From positions 186,001 to 250,000 of the forward strand of contig NZ_AP025732.1 in NCBI RefSeq assembly GCF_023734775.1: 64,000 bases of DNA, read 5' to 3'. Every line of letters starts with the position of its first letter. Position 1 is the first letter of the stretch. The notes under the pieces are model-generated. The model was not told the DNA's origin, did no database searches, and saw only the letters and a program-made list of their open reading frames with translations. Below, piece after piece: positions 31,423 through 40,645 of the stretch. The position numbers and the translations under genes are program-made. Source of the stretch: Nostoc cf. commune SO-36. GTDB taxonomy: Bacteria > Cyanobacteriota > Cyanobacteriia > Cyanobacteriales > Nostocaceae.

Positions 31423-32195
31423 ATGAAACTGCTTTTGGTTATTGAATTAGATAATACCTTGGTTGGTAACAATCGAGCTATTACTGCTTTAAACCAAAGG
31501 CTAGAAGCTATACGCAATCAGATTTACTTAGTCTATGTTACTGGTCGCTCTTATACTTCTAGTCGTCGGGTGATAACAAAAGCACAGCTTTTGAAACCCG
31601 ATTATTTAATCGCTAGTCTAGGTACTGAAATTTATCAACAGGGTGTGCTTTTAGAAAAGATTGGTCAAATCAAATCTCAAAAGATTGGGATAGAGATGCA
31701 GTCTGGACAATTGCTAGCTACTTTCCTGCACTAATACCTCAACCCGACAGCGAACAAACCCCCTATAAATTAAGCTTTTGGCTAGATATGGATGCGCCAC
31801 TTGAGGTTATCCATGATTTGCAGGATTTGTTAACTTTTACTGGATTGCAGGCTGAGGTGATTTTCAGCAATGAGCGAGACGTTGATATCATACCCAAGAA
31901 CAGTAACAAAGGTGAAGCAACTGCATATCTGCAAGAATTGCTGCAAGCGCAATTAGATGCAACCATTATCTGTGGAGGTTCTGGAAATGACATCAGTTTA
32001 TTTCAACAGCCATCAGCTGGGATTATCGTTGCTAATGCCCAAACGGAACTTCTATGGTGGTATTACAAGACACATTACCCTTGGCACTTTTTAGCTCACT
32101 ACCCTGGTGCTGCGGGTATTCTTGAAGGATTGATTTATTTTAATATTTTACCATTTCCTAACAGTTGGAGGGCGATGGGCTACGCTCCACCATAG
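31423..32195 (+). pseudogene. Sucrose-phosphate phosphatase-like HAD protein, one frameshift
   Basis: ATG 31423 starts MKLLLVIELDNTLVGN, with D-x-D-type HAD motif I altered to E-x-D (IELDNT), then LVYVTGRSYTSSRRVI (motif II Thr) and YLIASLGTEIYQ. After KSQ the frame is lost; one extra A near 31683 (CAAAAAGATTGG) gives DWDRDAVWTIASYFPALIPQPD and continues through DIIPKNSNKGEATAYL (Lys, motif III) and GGSGNDISLFQQPSAGIIVANAQ (motif IV) to TAG 32195. The fold and order are those of S6PP. The E in place of the nucleophile Asp (expected DLDNT) would be inactivating if real. The stop is reached inside a REP-like palindrome. Confidence 0.75.
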
Positions 32196-32228
32196 GCGAT
32201 GGTCTCCGACCGACCGGAGGTCATCGCA
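32185..32228. repeat. REP-like palindrome at the 3' end of the phosphatase gene
   Basis: GCGATGGTCTCCG is nearly complementary to CGGAGGTCATCGC, forming a GC-rich hairpin that overlaps the last codons of the upstream gene. Similar GC-rich palindromes occur elsewhere in the window. Confidence 0.6.
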
Positions 32229-32263
32229 ACCTATTCAAAATTAAATTTGAATGTAAAAAATTG

Positions 32264-32292
32264 CCCCGCACTTAGCTTATATAAATGCGGGG
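32264..32292 (-). terminator. Terminator of the PRC-barrel gene
   Basis: CCCCGCA pairs with TGCGGGG; on the minus strand it is followed by CAATTTTTT. It lies 30 bases past the stop of the PRC-barrel/DUF2382 gene. Confidence 0.75.
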
Positions 32293-32321
32293 ATATTTCA
32301 TTGGCAGTTATTCAAAGTCAT

Positions 32322-33188
32322 TTAGCTTTTTCTCTCATGCAACCGCTCATCATTGGTATTAATGTCTAATTCCTCACGACGAACAGTACCTTCGGCTTCA
32401 ACTGTATCCTGTTCAACTACTTTCTTAATTTTCACTTCCTCACGCAAAACCGCTTCCTTCTGAATATCAGGGGTTTCTTCATAAATGTCCATCCGAGTAA
32501 CTTCTCCTTCACGGAAGTTAGCCTCAGTAGGCGATACAGTTCTACCAGCTTCGTTTGGAGTAGTACGTTCAATGATTACGCGTTCTTTTTCAACTGGCAC
32601 AGCAACTCTCGCCGTCTGAGTTTCAACGTGTTTGCCAACAGATACTTCTCCTGTCTTAATACGAGATTTATTGGCAACTAAACGTTCTTCGTATAGTTTC
32701 AGATTTTGATGATCCTGCTGATTCATATCGTAAAGATTTGGTTCATCTTCATACGTATATGTATTGCGATCGCTAGAGGCTGGTGGAGCATCTACAGGTG
32801 TTGAGGTACTTAAAGGTGCTTGTCTTACTGGAGTACGATAAACTCCACGCACCTGTTCCTCATAATCGTAATCAATCTGTTCCAAATCATTAAAATCTGG
32901 TAAACTTTCTACTTGCTCCTTCGTCAACCCAATAGCATATACGCGCCGATTGCTATAGCCGATTCGAGAACGCCCAATTGGTAACAATACTTGTCTACCA
33001 AAGAACCAAAAACCTGTGTCAACAACTAAATAGCGGAAATGACCCGAATCATCTACCAAGATGTGTTTGACAGTCCCAACTTTATCGTCATCTATGTCTG
33101 AATAGACATCAAAATCTCTAACTTCATAGTTATCAAAATCTGCATCACCATAGTTACCAGCAAAGTCTTCCAGTTTATATAAAGCCAT
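32322..33188 (-). CDS. PRC-barrel and DUF2382 protein (AvaK-like)
   Basis: A 288-residue protein: an N-terminal PRC-barrel (VRDFDVYSDIDDDKVGTVKHILVDDSGHFRYLVVDTGFW, residues 20-75), a Pro/Ser linker and a C-terminal DUF2382/YsnF-type domain (LVANKSRIKTGEVSVGKHVETQTARVAVPVEKERVIIERTTP). This layout matches AvaK, the akinete marker protein of Anabaena, and related stress proteins. ATG 33188 has AGGAGGAAAAAG upstream. A PRC-only paralogue is at 53504-54010. Function is unknown; related proteins rise in desiccation, cold or akinetes. Confidence 0.85.
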   Translation of the reverse strand: MALYKLEDFAGNYGDADFDNYEVRDFDVYSDIDDDKVGTVKHILVDDSGHFRYLVVDTGFWFFGRQVLLPIGRSRIGYSNRRVYAIGLTKEQVESLPDFNDLEQIDYDYEEQVRGVYRTPVRQAPLSTSTPVDAPPASSDRNTYTYEDEPNLYDMNQQDHQNLKLYEERLVANKSRIKTGEVSVGKHVETQTARVAVPVEKERVIIERTTPNEAGRTVSPTEANFREGEVTRMDIYEETPDIQKEAVLREEVKIKKVVEQDTVEAEGTVRREELDINTNDERLHERKS

Positions 33189-33412
33189 ATTCTTTTTCCT
33201 CCTACATCTATATTTACAATTGTAAAGATATAATTTTTTACTCCTTCTTTCTCAAGAAAGATATTAATGTCTAAAAAATCATTACTCTGGAATTAATGGG
33301 TTTTAAAAACTAGGCTTAATCAAACTAAAAGTAAACCTCTGCATAAGATTATAGAGGCTTACAACTAATTTTTTAGACTTGAAATCAGCAAAACTCTTCG
33401 AGGAATTCGTAC

Positions 33413-34327
33413 TTATTGAGCATTTTGTTTGTTGACAGGAGTACGAACAATATACTGATTGGCAGGTAAATTAATAGCAATTGGTTCTATCTTTCCTTGG
33501 GAAACTAAAGTTTGATAAACTAAAGCTGTAATCTCTCCTCTAGTTGCAGGTTTACTTGGATTAAGAACTTTAGGTTTTGGATAGTTGACCACTATATTTG
33601 CTTTAGTTGCAGCTGCTACATCTCCAATTGCATATTGCGGAATATTATTGGCATCTGCGTAAGTGTTAGTAATAATAAATGAGGCAGGATGGTTAAGGTT
33701 TACAGCATTAGCTGCTACGGCTGGGGCTTGTGATATTAATAAAGGCTGCATCAAAGCACTAAATGCAAACGGCATAAAAATACGTCTTTTTACAGGTTTT
33801 TGTGCGGTTTTTTGAGGAACTACTCTCTGCATGACTGTGGGTACACTAACTGCTGATGTACCAGTAGTTAGATTCAGTCCTTTGTTTAAAGCAACTATAG
33901 CCTCAACCTTAGAAACCGATTGATTGGGACGAAAGTATCCACCAGGATAACCTGTCATAAATCCTTGTTGATAAGCTTCTTCAATGGGACGAGTAGCCCA
34001 ATAGTTTGTAGGAACATCCTTATATACAGCACCACTTTGTATCTGGCGAGTTGCTGGTTGGTCAAAAGCTTTACGAATAATTGCTGCAAACTCATCTCGG
34101 TCTACTGGCTGTTCTGGTCGAAATGTACCATCAGGATATCCAGTTACAATATTTCTTGCAGCCAAACCTTGAATAAATGGCTGTGCCCAGTAATTAGATT
34201 GAACATCGCTAAAGGTAGTTGTAGGGGAAGATTGAGCAGATGTTTCTAATGCTCCAACTGCAAGTACTGTTAAATTTAAAGTTAGTAAAGATATACCTGC
34301 TGACACTAACTTAATTAATTGTGTCAT
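33413..34327 (-). CDS. S-layer homology (SLH) domain exported protein
   Basis: A 304-residue protein from ATG 34327 (MTQLIKLVSAG; AGGGGG upstream) with a signal peptide. It has two clear SLH motifs: FSDVQSNYWAQPFIQGLAARNIVTGYPDGTFRPEQPVDRDEFAAII (about 43-90) and YKDVPTNYWATRPIEEAYQQGFMTGYPGGYFRPNQSVSKVEAIVAL (about 107-155), and a third divergent copy near the C-terminus (YADANNIPQYAIGDVAAATKANIVVNYPKPK). SLH domains bind secondary wall polymers or peptidoglycan, so it is a surface or envelope-tethered protein. It lies downstream of the 34392-34408 repeat site. Confidence 0.88.
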   Translation of the reverse strand: MTQLIKLVSAGISLLTLNLTVLAVGALETSAQSSPTTTFSDVQSNYWAQPFIQGLAARNIVTGYPDGTFRPEQPVDRDEFAAIIRKAFDQPATRQIQSGAVYKDVPTNYWATRPIEEAYQQGFMTGYPGGYFRPNQSVSKVEAIVALNKGLNLTTGTSAVSVPTVMQRVVPQKTAQKPVKRRIFMPFAFSALMQPLLISQAPAVAANAVNLNHPASFIITNTYADANNIPQYAIGDVAAATKANIVVNYPKPKVLNPSKPATRGEITALVYQTLVSQGKIEPIAINLPANQYIVRTPVNKQNAQ

Positions 34328-34391
34328 GATTCGTGCCCCCTGTTCTCTCAATTATTTATTATTTCTAATACTTCAATAGTTACTAACAAAT

Positions 34392-34408
34392 AGTGGAGAT
34401 TTAGTGGA
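34392..34408 (-). promoter_or_regulatory. Shared TCCACT direct repeat (site 1), before the SLH gene
   Basis: On the minus strand, TCCACTAAATCTCCACT: two TCCACT half-sites 11 bp apart, 65-80 bases upstream of the SLH start. It matches five other sites in the window. Confidence 0.55.
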
Positions 34409-34907
34409 GAAGTTCCTCTTACAGCTTAAAATACTACTAAAGACTGACTATACTTATTACTTTAGGTATAGATAACGCAACAATGAAAATATTAAAAATG
34501 TTAATGTTTTAATAAGGGCTTATGTGAATAGAAGAATTCTATAGCAATCTTATTTTAGTGGTGAAAAATATAAATTAGGAAACGAACCGCCAAGGAAAGA
34601 AAAAAGAGATATATAATTTTCACGAATGATTTAGGACTGCTATAAATCTAAGTAATAAAAATATAGCAGAGTTCTCCACGGCTTTTCCACTATTTAGATT
34701 TAATCTAAGTCTCAAACGATAAATTAATGAAATTTTCTTTATCTAACTTTTTTTGCTACCTTAACTATCAGTTATTTTACTATGTACCAATTTTGCGGAT
34801 AAAAATCAAGTGTTAATTGAGTATGAGATACATTTTTTAAAAAATCTTTCTTTGGGTAGTAGAGTTATTGTCTCAAAAAGCAAGATGGTTAGCGGCAGGA
34901 GGGTAGA
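34409..34907. other. AT-rich divergent promoter region
   Basis: Together with 34352-34408 this forms a 556-base spacer between the divergent SLH and DUF389 genes. Apart from the two repeat sites, it is AT-rich with no gene seen. Confidence 0.4.
34675..34691 (+). promoter_or_regulatory. Shared TCCACT direct repeat (site 2), before the DUF389 operon
   Basis: TCCACGGCTTTTCCACT: half-sites 11 bp apart, 217 bases upstream of the DUF389 start. Confidence 0.55.
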
Positions 34908-36191
34908 ATGCGTCAACTCATTATTCAAGTACCACGGGGAAATGGAAAAGCTGTTATCGATATTGCCAAATCTCATAACGGCACGAATCTGGCTCGATTA
35001 GAAGGAAATGCAGAAGAACCGATTGATGTAGTAATTGTTCACGTTTCTAATGGAGAAGTAGGCAAAGTTTTGGAGAAGTTGCAAGACTTGCCCAAAGTAC
35101 AAATTACGCTCATACCAACTGGTGTGATGACTCTGCAACCCCCTACATCGGAAGCGCCGCAACAAGTTATAAATGTGGAAGAACGCAGTCCGATTGAGAT
35201 TTTTCTTTCTGGTTTGCAAAGTGTTGGCTCTTGGCGAGGCTTTCTTGGTTATGCAGCACTGGCAGGCTTTGTAGTCTGGATTGGCTTGTATACCAATACA
35301 GCCTATTTGCTGGTGGCGGCGATGCTGATTGCACCCTTTGCAGGCCCAGCAATGAATACAGCGATCGCTACTGCATGGGGCGATCGCAAACTCTTAGGAC
35401 GGAGTATTCTACGGTATTTTTCTGCCTTAACAGTCACCATTGCCACTACCTGGCTACTTAGCCTAATATTACGGCAAGAAATTCCCACCAGTTTAATGGT
35501 AGATAGCAGTCAGGTTTCAGCAGTGGCAGTGCTTGTGCCATTGGCAGCCGGAGCCGCAGGCGCGCTCAACTTGGTTCAATCAGAACGGAGTAGTTTAGTA
35601 TCTGGGGCAGCGACAGGAATGCTAGTTGCCGCTTCTTTAGCTCCACCTGCGGGAATTGTGGGTATGGCAAGTGCAATTGGCAGATGGGACATGGTAATTT
35701 CGCAGCTATTCGTACTGTTTTTGCAACTATGCGGGATTAATTTTTCAGCAGCGCTCTTGTTCCGAGTATTCGGGCTGTCTGCTCAAGGAACTCGCTATGG
35801 GCGTGGTAAAAAACGGGTATTTTTTTCTACCTTAGTGATCACTGTCATAGCATTGGCAGGTTTACTGACTTGGCAATTTTCTCATTCTCCCAATTTACAA
35901 CGCTCTAGCCTTGCTCAACGTGCTAACGCCCAAGTTCAGAAAACTGTAGAGCAAGTTGGTTTAGCAAAATTAGTCGAGTCGAATGTGCGCTTTACACGAT
36001 CCAATATTGAAGGGCAGGATACCCTGCTATCTGTTGTTTATGTACAGCGTCAACCGGGAGTTACAGCGTCTAGTGAAGAAATACGCGATCGCCTCACCCA
36101 ATCAATTCAAACCCAATTATTGAAACAGGACTTAAATGTGACACCTTTAGTTGATGTCAACGTGCTAGAAACCCCTGCTAATAAACAATAA
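34908..36191 (+). CDS. DUF389 integral membrane protein
   Basis: A 427-residue protein with a cytoplasmic N-terminal part (MRQLIIQVPRGNGKAVIDIAK ... LPKVQITLIPTGVMTLQPP), five or six membrane helices in the DUF389 core (LVAAMLIAPFAGPAMNTAIATAWGD, the family signature), then GAAGALNLVQSERSSLVSGAATGMLVAASLAPPAGIVG, and a soluble C-terminal region. DUF389 proteins are of unknown transport function. ATG 34908 has GGAGGG 4 bases upstream. It is the first gene of a same-strand run with an ion channel, MscS, DUF2254 and a YjdF-like gene. The upstream site 2 may control the run. Confidence 0.88.
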   Translation: MRQLIIQVPRGNGKAVIDIAKSHNGTNLARLEGNAEEPIDVVIVHVSNGEVGKVLEKLQDLPKVQITLIPTGVMTLQPPTSEAPQQVINVEERSPIEIFLSGLQSVGSWRGFLGYAALAGFVVWIGLYTNTAYLLVAAMLIAPFAGPAMNTAIATAWGDRKLLGRSILRYFSALTVTIATTWLLSLILRQEIPTSLMVDSSQVSAVAVLVPLAAGAAGALNLVQSERSSLVSGAATGMLVAASLAPPAGIVGMASAIGRWDMVISQLFVLFLQLCGINFSAALLFRVFGLSAQGTRYGRGKKRVFFSTLVITVIALAGLLTWQFSHSPNLQRSSLAQRANAQVQKTVEQVGLAKLVESNVRFTRSNIEGQDTLLSVVYVQRQPGVTASSEEIRDRLTQSIQTQLLKQDLNVTPLVDVNVLETPANKQ

Positions 36192-36205
36192 AACCAAAAA
36201 TTACG

Positions 36206-36262
36206 AATTACGTTAGCGAAGCGGTAGCGTTCGCGCAGCGTCTCGTAGAGAGGAACGAGCGT
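36206..36262. repeat. REP-like repeat
   Basis: A GC-rich segment (CGTTAGCGAAGCGGTAGCG then GCGCAGCGTCTCGTAGAGAG) between flanking ATTACGAATTA copies. The same core is in the MITE-like elements. Confidence 0.6.
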
Positions 36263-36279
36263 CATTACGAATTAATACT

Positions 36280-37095
36280 ATGAGTAGTTCAAAGCTTTCA
36301 GAAAAACAAGCCCTAGAAAGAGAACGTAATGAAGTCTTGCAACAGTTGGAAGATTGGCTAGAAATTCCAACGCTGGTGCTGGGCTTTGTATGGCTAGCAC
36401 TATTCATCATCGAGATCATCTGGGGATTAAACTCTTTACTGGAAGCCTTTAGCATCACTATTTGGATTATTTTTATATTAGATTTTCTACTTAAACTAGC
36501 GATCGCTCCTCATAAACCTGACTATATCAAAAGCAACTGGCTAACAGCTATTTCTTTGGTGTTACCAGCGCTGCGTACTTTTCGGATTATACGGGTGGTA
36601 CGGATATTAAGAACAGCACGGGTTGTGCGAGGGCTACAACTGTTGCGAGTTATGACTCGTGCTAACCGAGGAATGCGGGTTTTAGGAGCAAGTATTAGCC
36701 GTCGAGGGTTTGGTTATGTTGTGGCGTTAACTGCGATCGTTACTTTAATAGGATCAGCAGGGATGTATGCGTTTGAAAACGAAGTTCCTGTGGAATCAGG
36801 ATTGCATAACTACGGCACTGCTTTATGGTGGACAGCAATGCTAATGACAACGATGGGTTCTGACTATTCGCCCAAAACGCCCGAAGGTCGGGTGCTTTGT
36901 TTTTTCTTAGCGTTATATGCGTTTGCCGTGTTTGGTTATGTCACTGCAACTCTGGCAACGTTTTTTATCGGTCGTGATGCCGATGATGACGAAGCAGAGT
37001 TAGCTGGAGCGAAATCGATTCAAATGCTTCAGAGTGAAATCGCAGCATTGCGCGGGGAAATTCAAGAATTATTGCATCAAAATTCTGAGCGTTGA
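36280..37095 (+). CDS. Voltage-gated ion channel family protein
   Basis: A 271-residue six-helix channel. S4-like basic helix: LRTFRIIRVVRILRTARVVRG, with an Arg every third residue. S5 and S6 flank a pore loop ALWWTAMLMTTMGSDYSPKTPEGRVL. The pore reads TTMGSDY where K+ channels have TVGYGD, so the selectivity filter is degenerate and the ion cannot be assumed to be potassium. The C-terminus has a short coiled coil (IQMLQSEIAALRGEIQELLHQ), probably for tetramerisation. ATG 36280; no strong Shine-Dalgarno, because the REP-like insertion lies just upstream. It is in the DUF389-to-YjdF run. Confidence 0.85.
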   Translation: MSSSKLSEKQALERERNEVLQQLEDWLEIPTLVLGFVWLALFIIEIIWGLNSLLEAFSITIWIIFILDFLLKLAIAPHKPDYIKSNWLTAISLVLPALRTFRIIRVVRILRTARVVRGLQLLRVMTRANRGMRVLGASISRRGFGYVVALTAIVTLIGSAGMYAFENEVPVESGLHNYGTALWWTAMLMTTMGSDYSPKTPEGRVLCFFLALYAFAVFGYVTATLATFFIGRDADDDEAELAGAKSIQMLQSEIAALRGEIQELLHQNSER

Positions 37096-37127
37096 CGTTA
37101 GCAAAAATTACTTAGTGAGGAAAGTTT

Positions 37128-38135
37128 ATGAATGCAGAAATCTCGACAGCTTGGGATAAGATTCAAAGCATGATAAATGGTTTCATAGCTTTGCTACCAA
37201 ACATTGTCTTAGGATTAATTGTCTTCATCTTATTTTTGTTTATTGCTAGCAGAATTAAAATACTGGTCAAGCGGTTAACTCGTAATCGTCGTTCTGCGCG
37301 AAATCTGGGACTAGTACTAGGAAGGTTAGCACAAGGGCTAACAATTTTGATTGGGTTGTTTATCGCCCTTTCTATTGTGATTCCTACATTTAGAGCCGGT
37401 GATTTGATACAACTTTTGGGAATTAGTGGTGTTGCAATTGGTTTTGCTTTCCGCGATATTTTGCAAAACTTCTTAGCTGGAATTTTAATTCTGCTGACTG
37501 AACCTTTTCAAATTGATGACCAAATTGTTTTTAAAGGCTTTGAAGGAACGGTCGAAAATATTGAAACACGCGCAACAACAATCAGAACTTATGACGGTCG
37601 GCGGATTGTCATTCCGAACTCGGAATTGTTTACTAATTCGGTAACTGTAAACACTGCCTTTGAAAATCGGCGATTAGAATACGATGTCGGCATTGGCTAT
37701 GGCGATGACATTGACCATGCCAAGCAGTTAATGCTAGACGCAATGCTTAGTGTAAATGAAGTTTTAAAAGATCCGGTTCCTGATGTACTAGTAATGGAAC
37801 TTGCCGAAAGCACTGTTAACATCCGTGTGCGTTGGTGGGTTCATCCACCACGACGCGCAGATAATCTTATTTCGCGGGATAAAGTGATTACTGCAATTAA
37901 GAAAACGCTCGTTGCAAACGGCATTGATTTGCCCTTCCCAACTCAACAAATTCTGTTCCACGACCAGACCGAAGAGACAGATGGAAACCGTTCCCGTCAG
38001 CGTGAAGGTTGGCCATCTGGTAAAGGTGAAGTACCGAAGCCTCGCCGCATCAGCGATTCACTCAGGTTACTTGCTCAAGCACACTCCTCACAAGATAACA
38101 ACGGTAAAGTAGATTCTCAAACCAACGAACAATGA
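37128..38135 (+). CDS. Small-conductance mechanosensitive channel (MscS family)
   Basis: A 335-residue MscS-type channel: three N-terminal hydrophobic segments, with the pore helix and hinge in LLGISGVAIGFAFRDILQNFLAGILILLTEPFQIDD, the conserved beta domain GTVENIETRATTIRTYDGRRIVIPNSELFTNSV, and an alpha/beta C-terminal domain. It releases osmolytes on hypo-osmotic shock. The last 60 residues are polar and likely disordered (TEETDGNRSRQREGWPSGK). ATG 37128 has GAGGAAAG upstream. Its stop overlaps the start of the DUF2254 gene by four bases (ATGA), so they are translationally coupled. Confidence 0.93.
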   Translation: MNAEISTAWDKIQSMINGFIALLPNIVLGLIVFILFLFIASRIKILVKRLTRNRRSARNLGLVLGRLAQGLTILIGLFIALSIVIPTFRAGDLIQLLGISGVAIGFAFRDILQNFLAGILILLTEPFQIDDQIVFKGFEGTVENIETRATTIRTYDGRRIVIPNSELFTNSVTVNTAFENRRLEYDVGIGYGDDIDHAKQLMLDAMLSVNEVLKDPVPDVLVMELAESTVNIRVRWWVHPPRRADNLISRDKVITAIKKTLVANGIDLPFPTQQILFHDQTEETDGNRSRQREGWPSGKGEVPKPRRISDSLRLLAQAHSSQDNNGKVDSQTNEQ

Positions 38136-39481
38136 GAAATGTCAAGATAAGCAAACTGTGGGATCAACTCCACTCAAGTTACTGGTTCATACCGGCGGTT
38201 ATGGCGGTGTTAGCTATTGCTTTAGCTTTCACAATGCTTTCTCTTGACCGCACAGGCAAAGTAGACATTGATTATTGGTGGGTTTACGGTGGTGGAGCAG
38301 ATGGAGCGCGATCGCTGTTAGGATCGGTTGCAGGTTCGATGATTAGCGTTGCTGCTACAGCTTTTTCAATTACAATTGTGGCACTTCAGTTGGCTGCTTC
38401 CAATTTCGGGCCGCGACTTCTGCGTAACTTTATGCAGGATACAGGTAATCAAATTGTACTAGGCACATTTATTGGTACGTTCATCTACTGCTTGTTCGTA
38501 CTGCGGACAATTCAGGGAGAGGGAGATGGATACGAACAGTATGTGCCACAACTTTCGGTTACAGTCGGCACTTTACTGGCAATTATTAGCATTGGTGTAT
38601 TAATTTATTTTATCCATCATGCTTCAACAATAATTCAGGCATCTTACGTAATCCAAAATGTTAGTGAGGATTTACATTCAGCAATTAAGCGGCTATTTCC
38701 AGAAAAAATTGGGCATGGTGAACCAGAACATAGACAAGGAGTTGAAGAAATTCCCATGTCTTTTGAGGAGGAAGCTTTACCAATTCGATCGAATGGAACT
38801 GGTTATTTACAAGCAATTGATAATGGAGAATTGATGGAAATTGCTTGTAAACATAATTTGCTAGTACGCCTTAAGGTTAGACCGGGGAAATTTCTAATTC
38901 AAGGTAGCGATTTAGCCTTGGTTTTTCCTGGGAAAAAAGTAAATAAAAAACTTACCAAACAAATTAATGATGCTTTTATTTTGGGCAAAGAACGTACAGA
39001 ACAACAGGATATAGAGTTTCCAATCGATCAATTAGTAGAAATTGCTCTGCGTGCCATTTCCCCTGGAATAAACGATCCATTTACTGCAATTCGCTGTATT
39101 GACCGAATTAGCGCAGGGCTGTGCCACTTAGTTCAAAGAGATTTCCCTTCGCCCTACCGCTATGATAAAAATAACAAATTGCGCTTCATTGCCAAAGGAG
39201 TCGATTTTCAAGGATTGGTTGAGCGTGCTTTTAACCAAATTCGGCAGTATGGAAAGTCGGATGCAGGAGTAACTATTCGTTTGTTAGAAGCTATAGCTGC
39301 AATTGCTACTTACACCAATAATTCTAAATATCAAGCAAGCCTGCGCCATCATGCTGACATGATTTTACAAGATAGCCGTGAAGGACTATCACAAGAACAA
39401 GACCGCAAAGATGTAGAAGAGAGTTATTATCAGGTCATTAAAAATTTAAATAATGATGACAATAATAAGGATTGGGATTAA
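38132..39481 (+). CDS. DUF2254 membrane protein
   Basis: A 449-residue protein with four N-terminal membrane helices (SSYWFIPAVMAVLAIALAF; GSVAGSMISVAATAFSITIVALQLAASNFGPRLLRNFM; GTFIGTFIYCLFVLRT; LSVTVGTLLAIISIGVLIYFI) and a large soluble domain (ERTEQQDIEFPIDQLVEIALRAISPGINDPFTAIRCIDRIS). These are the DUF2254 hallmarks; function is unknown. It overlaps the MscS gene by four bases, so the two proteins probably act together in membrane or osmotic stress. Confidence 0.9.
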   Translation: MRNVKISKLWDQLHSSYWFIPAVMAVLAIALAFTMLSLDRTGKVDIDYWWVYGGGADGARSLLGSVAGSMISVAATAFSITIVALQLAASNFGPRLLRNFMQDTGNQIVLGTFIGTFIYCLFVLRTIQGEGDGYEQYVPQLSVTVGTLLAIISIGVLIYFIHHASTIIQASYVIQNVSEDLHSAIKRLFPEKIGHGEPEHRQGVEEIPMSFEEEALPIRSNGTGYLQAIDNGELMEIACKHNLLVRLKVRPGKFLIQGSDLALVFPGKKVNKKLTKQINDAFILGKERTEQQDIEFPIDQLVEIALRAISPGINDPFTAIRCIDRISAGLCHLVQRDFPSPYRYDKNNKLRFIAKGVDFQGLVERAFNQIRQYGKSDAGVTIRLLEAIAAIATYTNNSKYQASLRHHADMILQDSREGLSQEQDRKDVEESYYQVIKNLNNDDNNKDWD

Positions 39482-39525
39482 TCAGAATATTGGCGTTTTA
39501 GATTAATATTTTTGAGGTAATAATT

Positions 39526-40151
39526 ATGAAAAGTCTGAACTGGAAAGGTTATCGAATTATCGCATGGATAGGACAGGCTGTACTAACAATTTTTGTCATA
39601 GTCGCAGCAGTTCAAGGTAAGTGGTCTAATGCTTTGGGTCTTGCATTGTTTCTTGTTTTATCCTTTGTGTTTGTCATCCGAGATGATAAATTACCCACTT
39701 TATTTGATTTTTTGTTTGTCTTAGCTGCATTGCTCAATGCTACTGGTTGGGTATGGAATTTATTTGGTATGCCAGGCCCCTATGACGAGATTGTTCATGC
39801 TTATACGACTTCTGCAATTACCCTAGCACTTAGTTTTTTAGTCTATGGTTCAATGTTGAATATATTTCGGAATCATACAGTTTTGTATTTAGTGACAATT
39901 ACTAGTTTTGGAATTGCTATTGGTGCTTTGTGGGAAGTCACAGAATGGTCTGCTGGTAAATTCTTAATACCCAAGTAATTGAAAGCTTGGATGACACCAT
40001 TATTGATTTAGTTATGGACACTCTCGGTGCTGGATTAGCAGCTTTAATTAGCCTTTGGGCGTTACGAAATTGGACTAATCGTCATACAGATGCAACTAAT
40101 GGACAAACTGAGACAATAGATAGCTACTTTCTTGTAAACCAGAAGATTTAG
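39526..40151 (+). pseudogene. YjdF-like (DUF2238-type) membrane protein, one frameshift
   Basis: ATG 39526 starts MKSLNWKGYRIIAWIGQ, then four or five helices with YDEIVHAYTTSAITLALSFLVYG and GALWEVTEWSAGKF. TAA at 39976 follows after a T lost near 39967; one base added continues NTQVIESLDDTIIDLVMDTLGAGLAALISLWALRNW to TAG 40151. The acidic/His motifs (D-E-x-x-H; E-x-x-E) and DTIIDLVMDTLGA fit the YjdF-type family of unknown function. It follows DUF2254 by 44 bases and is probably the last gene of that run. Confidence 0.72.
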
Positions 40152-40278
40152 AACCTTGAATTTGATTTATATCATTGGCGAAAGTAGGAGTTGCAAAAAG
40201 CGTTGCTGCCAACAAAAGCGTGGTTGAAACAATAGGTAATTTCTGCCATCGATAACTATAATTAGATTTCCTGATCAC
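40096..40278 (-). CDS. Possible small exported protein
   Basis: A 60-residue frame on the minus strand from GTG 40278 with a convincing signal peptide (QKLPIVSTTLLLAATLFATPTFA, cleavage before ND) but only about 25 mature residues. It overlaps the 3' end of the YjdF-like gene antisense. The Shine-Dalgarno is poorly placed. It may be the intact start of a longer decayed gene. The rest of the spacer to 40645 holds a partial TIR-like piece (TCTGACTCCTG at 40432) and nothing else. Confidence 0.4.
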   Translation of the reverse strand: MIRKSNYSYRWQKLPIVSTTLLLAATLFATPTFANDINQIQGSKSSGLQESSYLLSQFVH

Positions 40279-40645
40279 ATCCTTGCAATATTACTAATTA
40301 CTATCTACAGCAGTTTGCAACTCAGTGAAGTAACAAATTAGATTTGAATGACAAAGATCAATGCTGCTATAACCTTATAAGGGTATCTTTGCCATTCCGA
40401 TAGTGTTGCGTAGCAAAAGCTATTCTAACTTCTGACTCCTGTAAGCCGTGGCCTTGTAGTAGGCTATTCTGCTGTATATATTTGCATCTAACTATAGATA
40501 ATCATAATTTTCATAAAATAGCATCTGTTTTAAGAAATAGAAAATACTCCTCCAAGGGATATAAATTTAGTAATTTATATCGGATAGAGCGCAAGCAAGT
40601 ATCCAGATAACACATTAGAAAATGAGTTATTGTAGTAAAAATTCA

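Noticed and set aside
40400-40645. Possible transposase or IS next to the TIR-like piece at 40432
   Set aside because: No open frame or second end was found; only a short end fragment.
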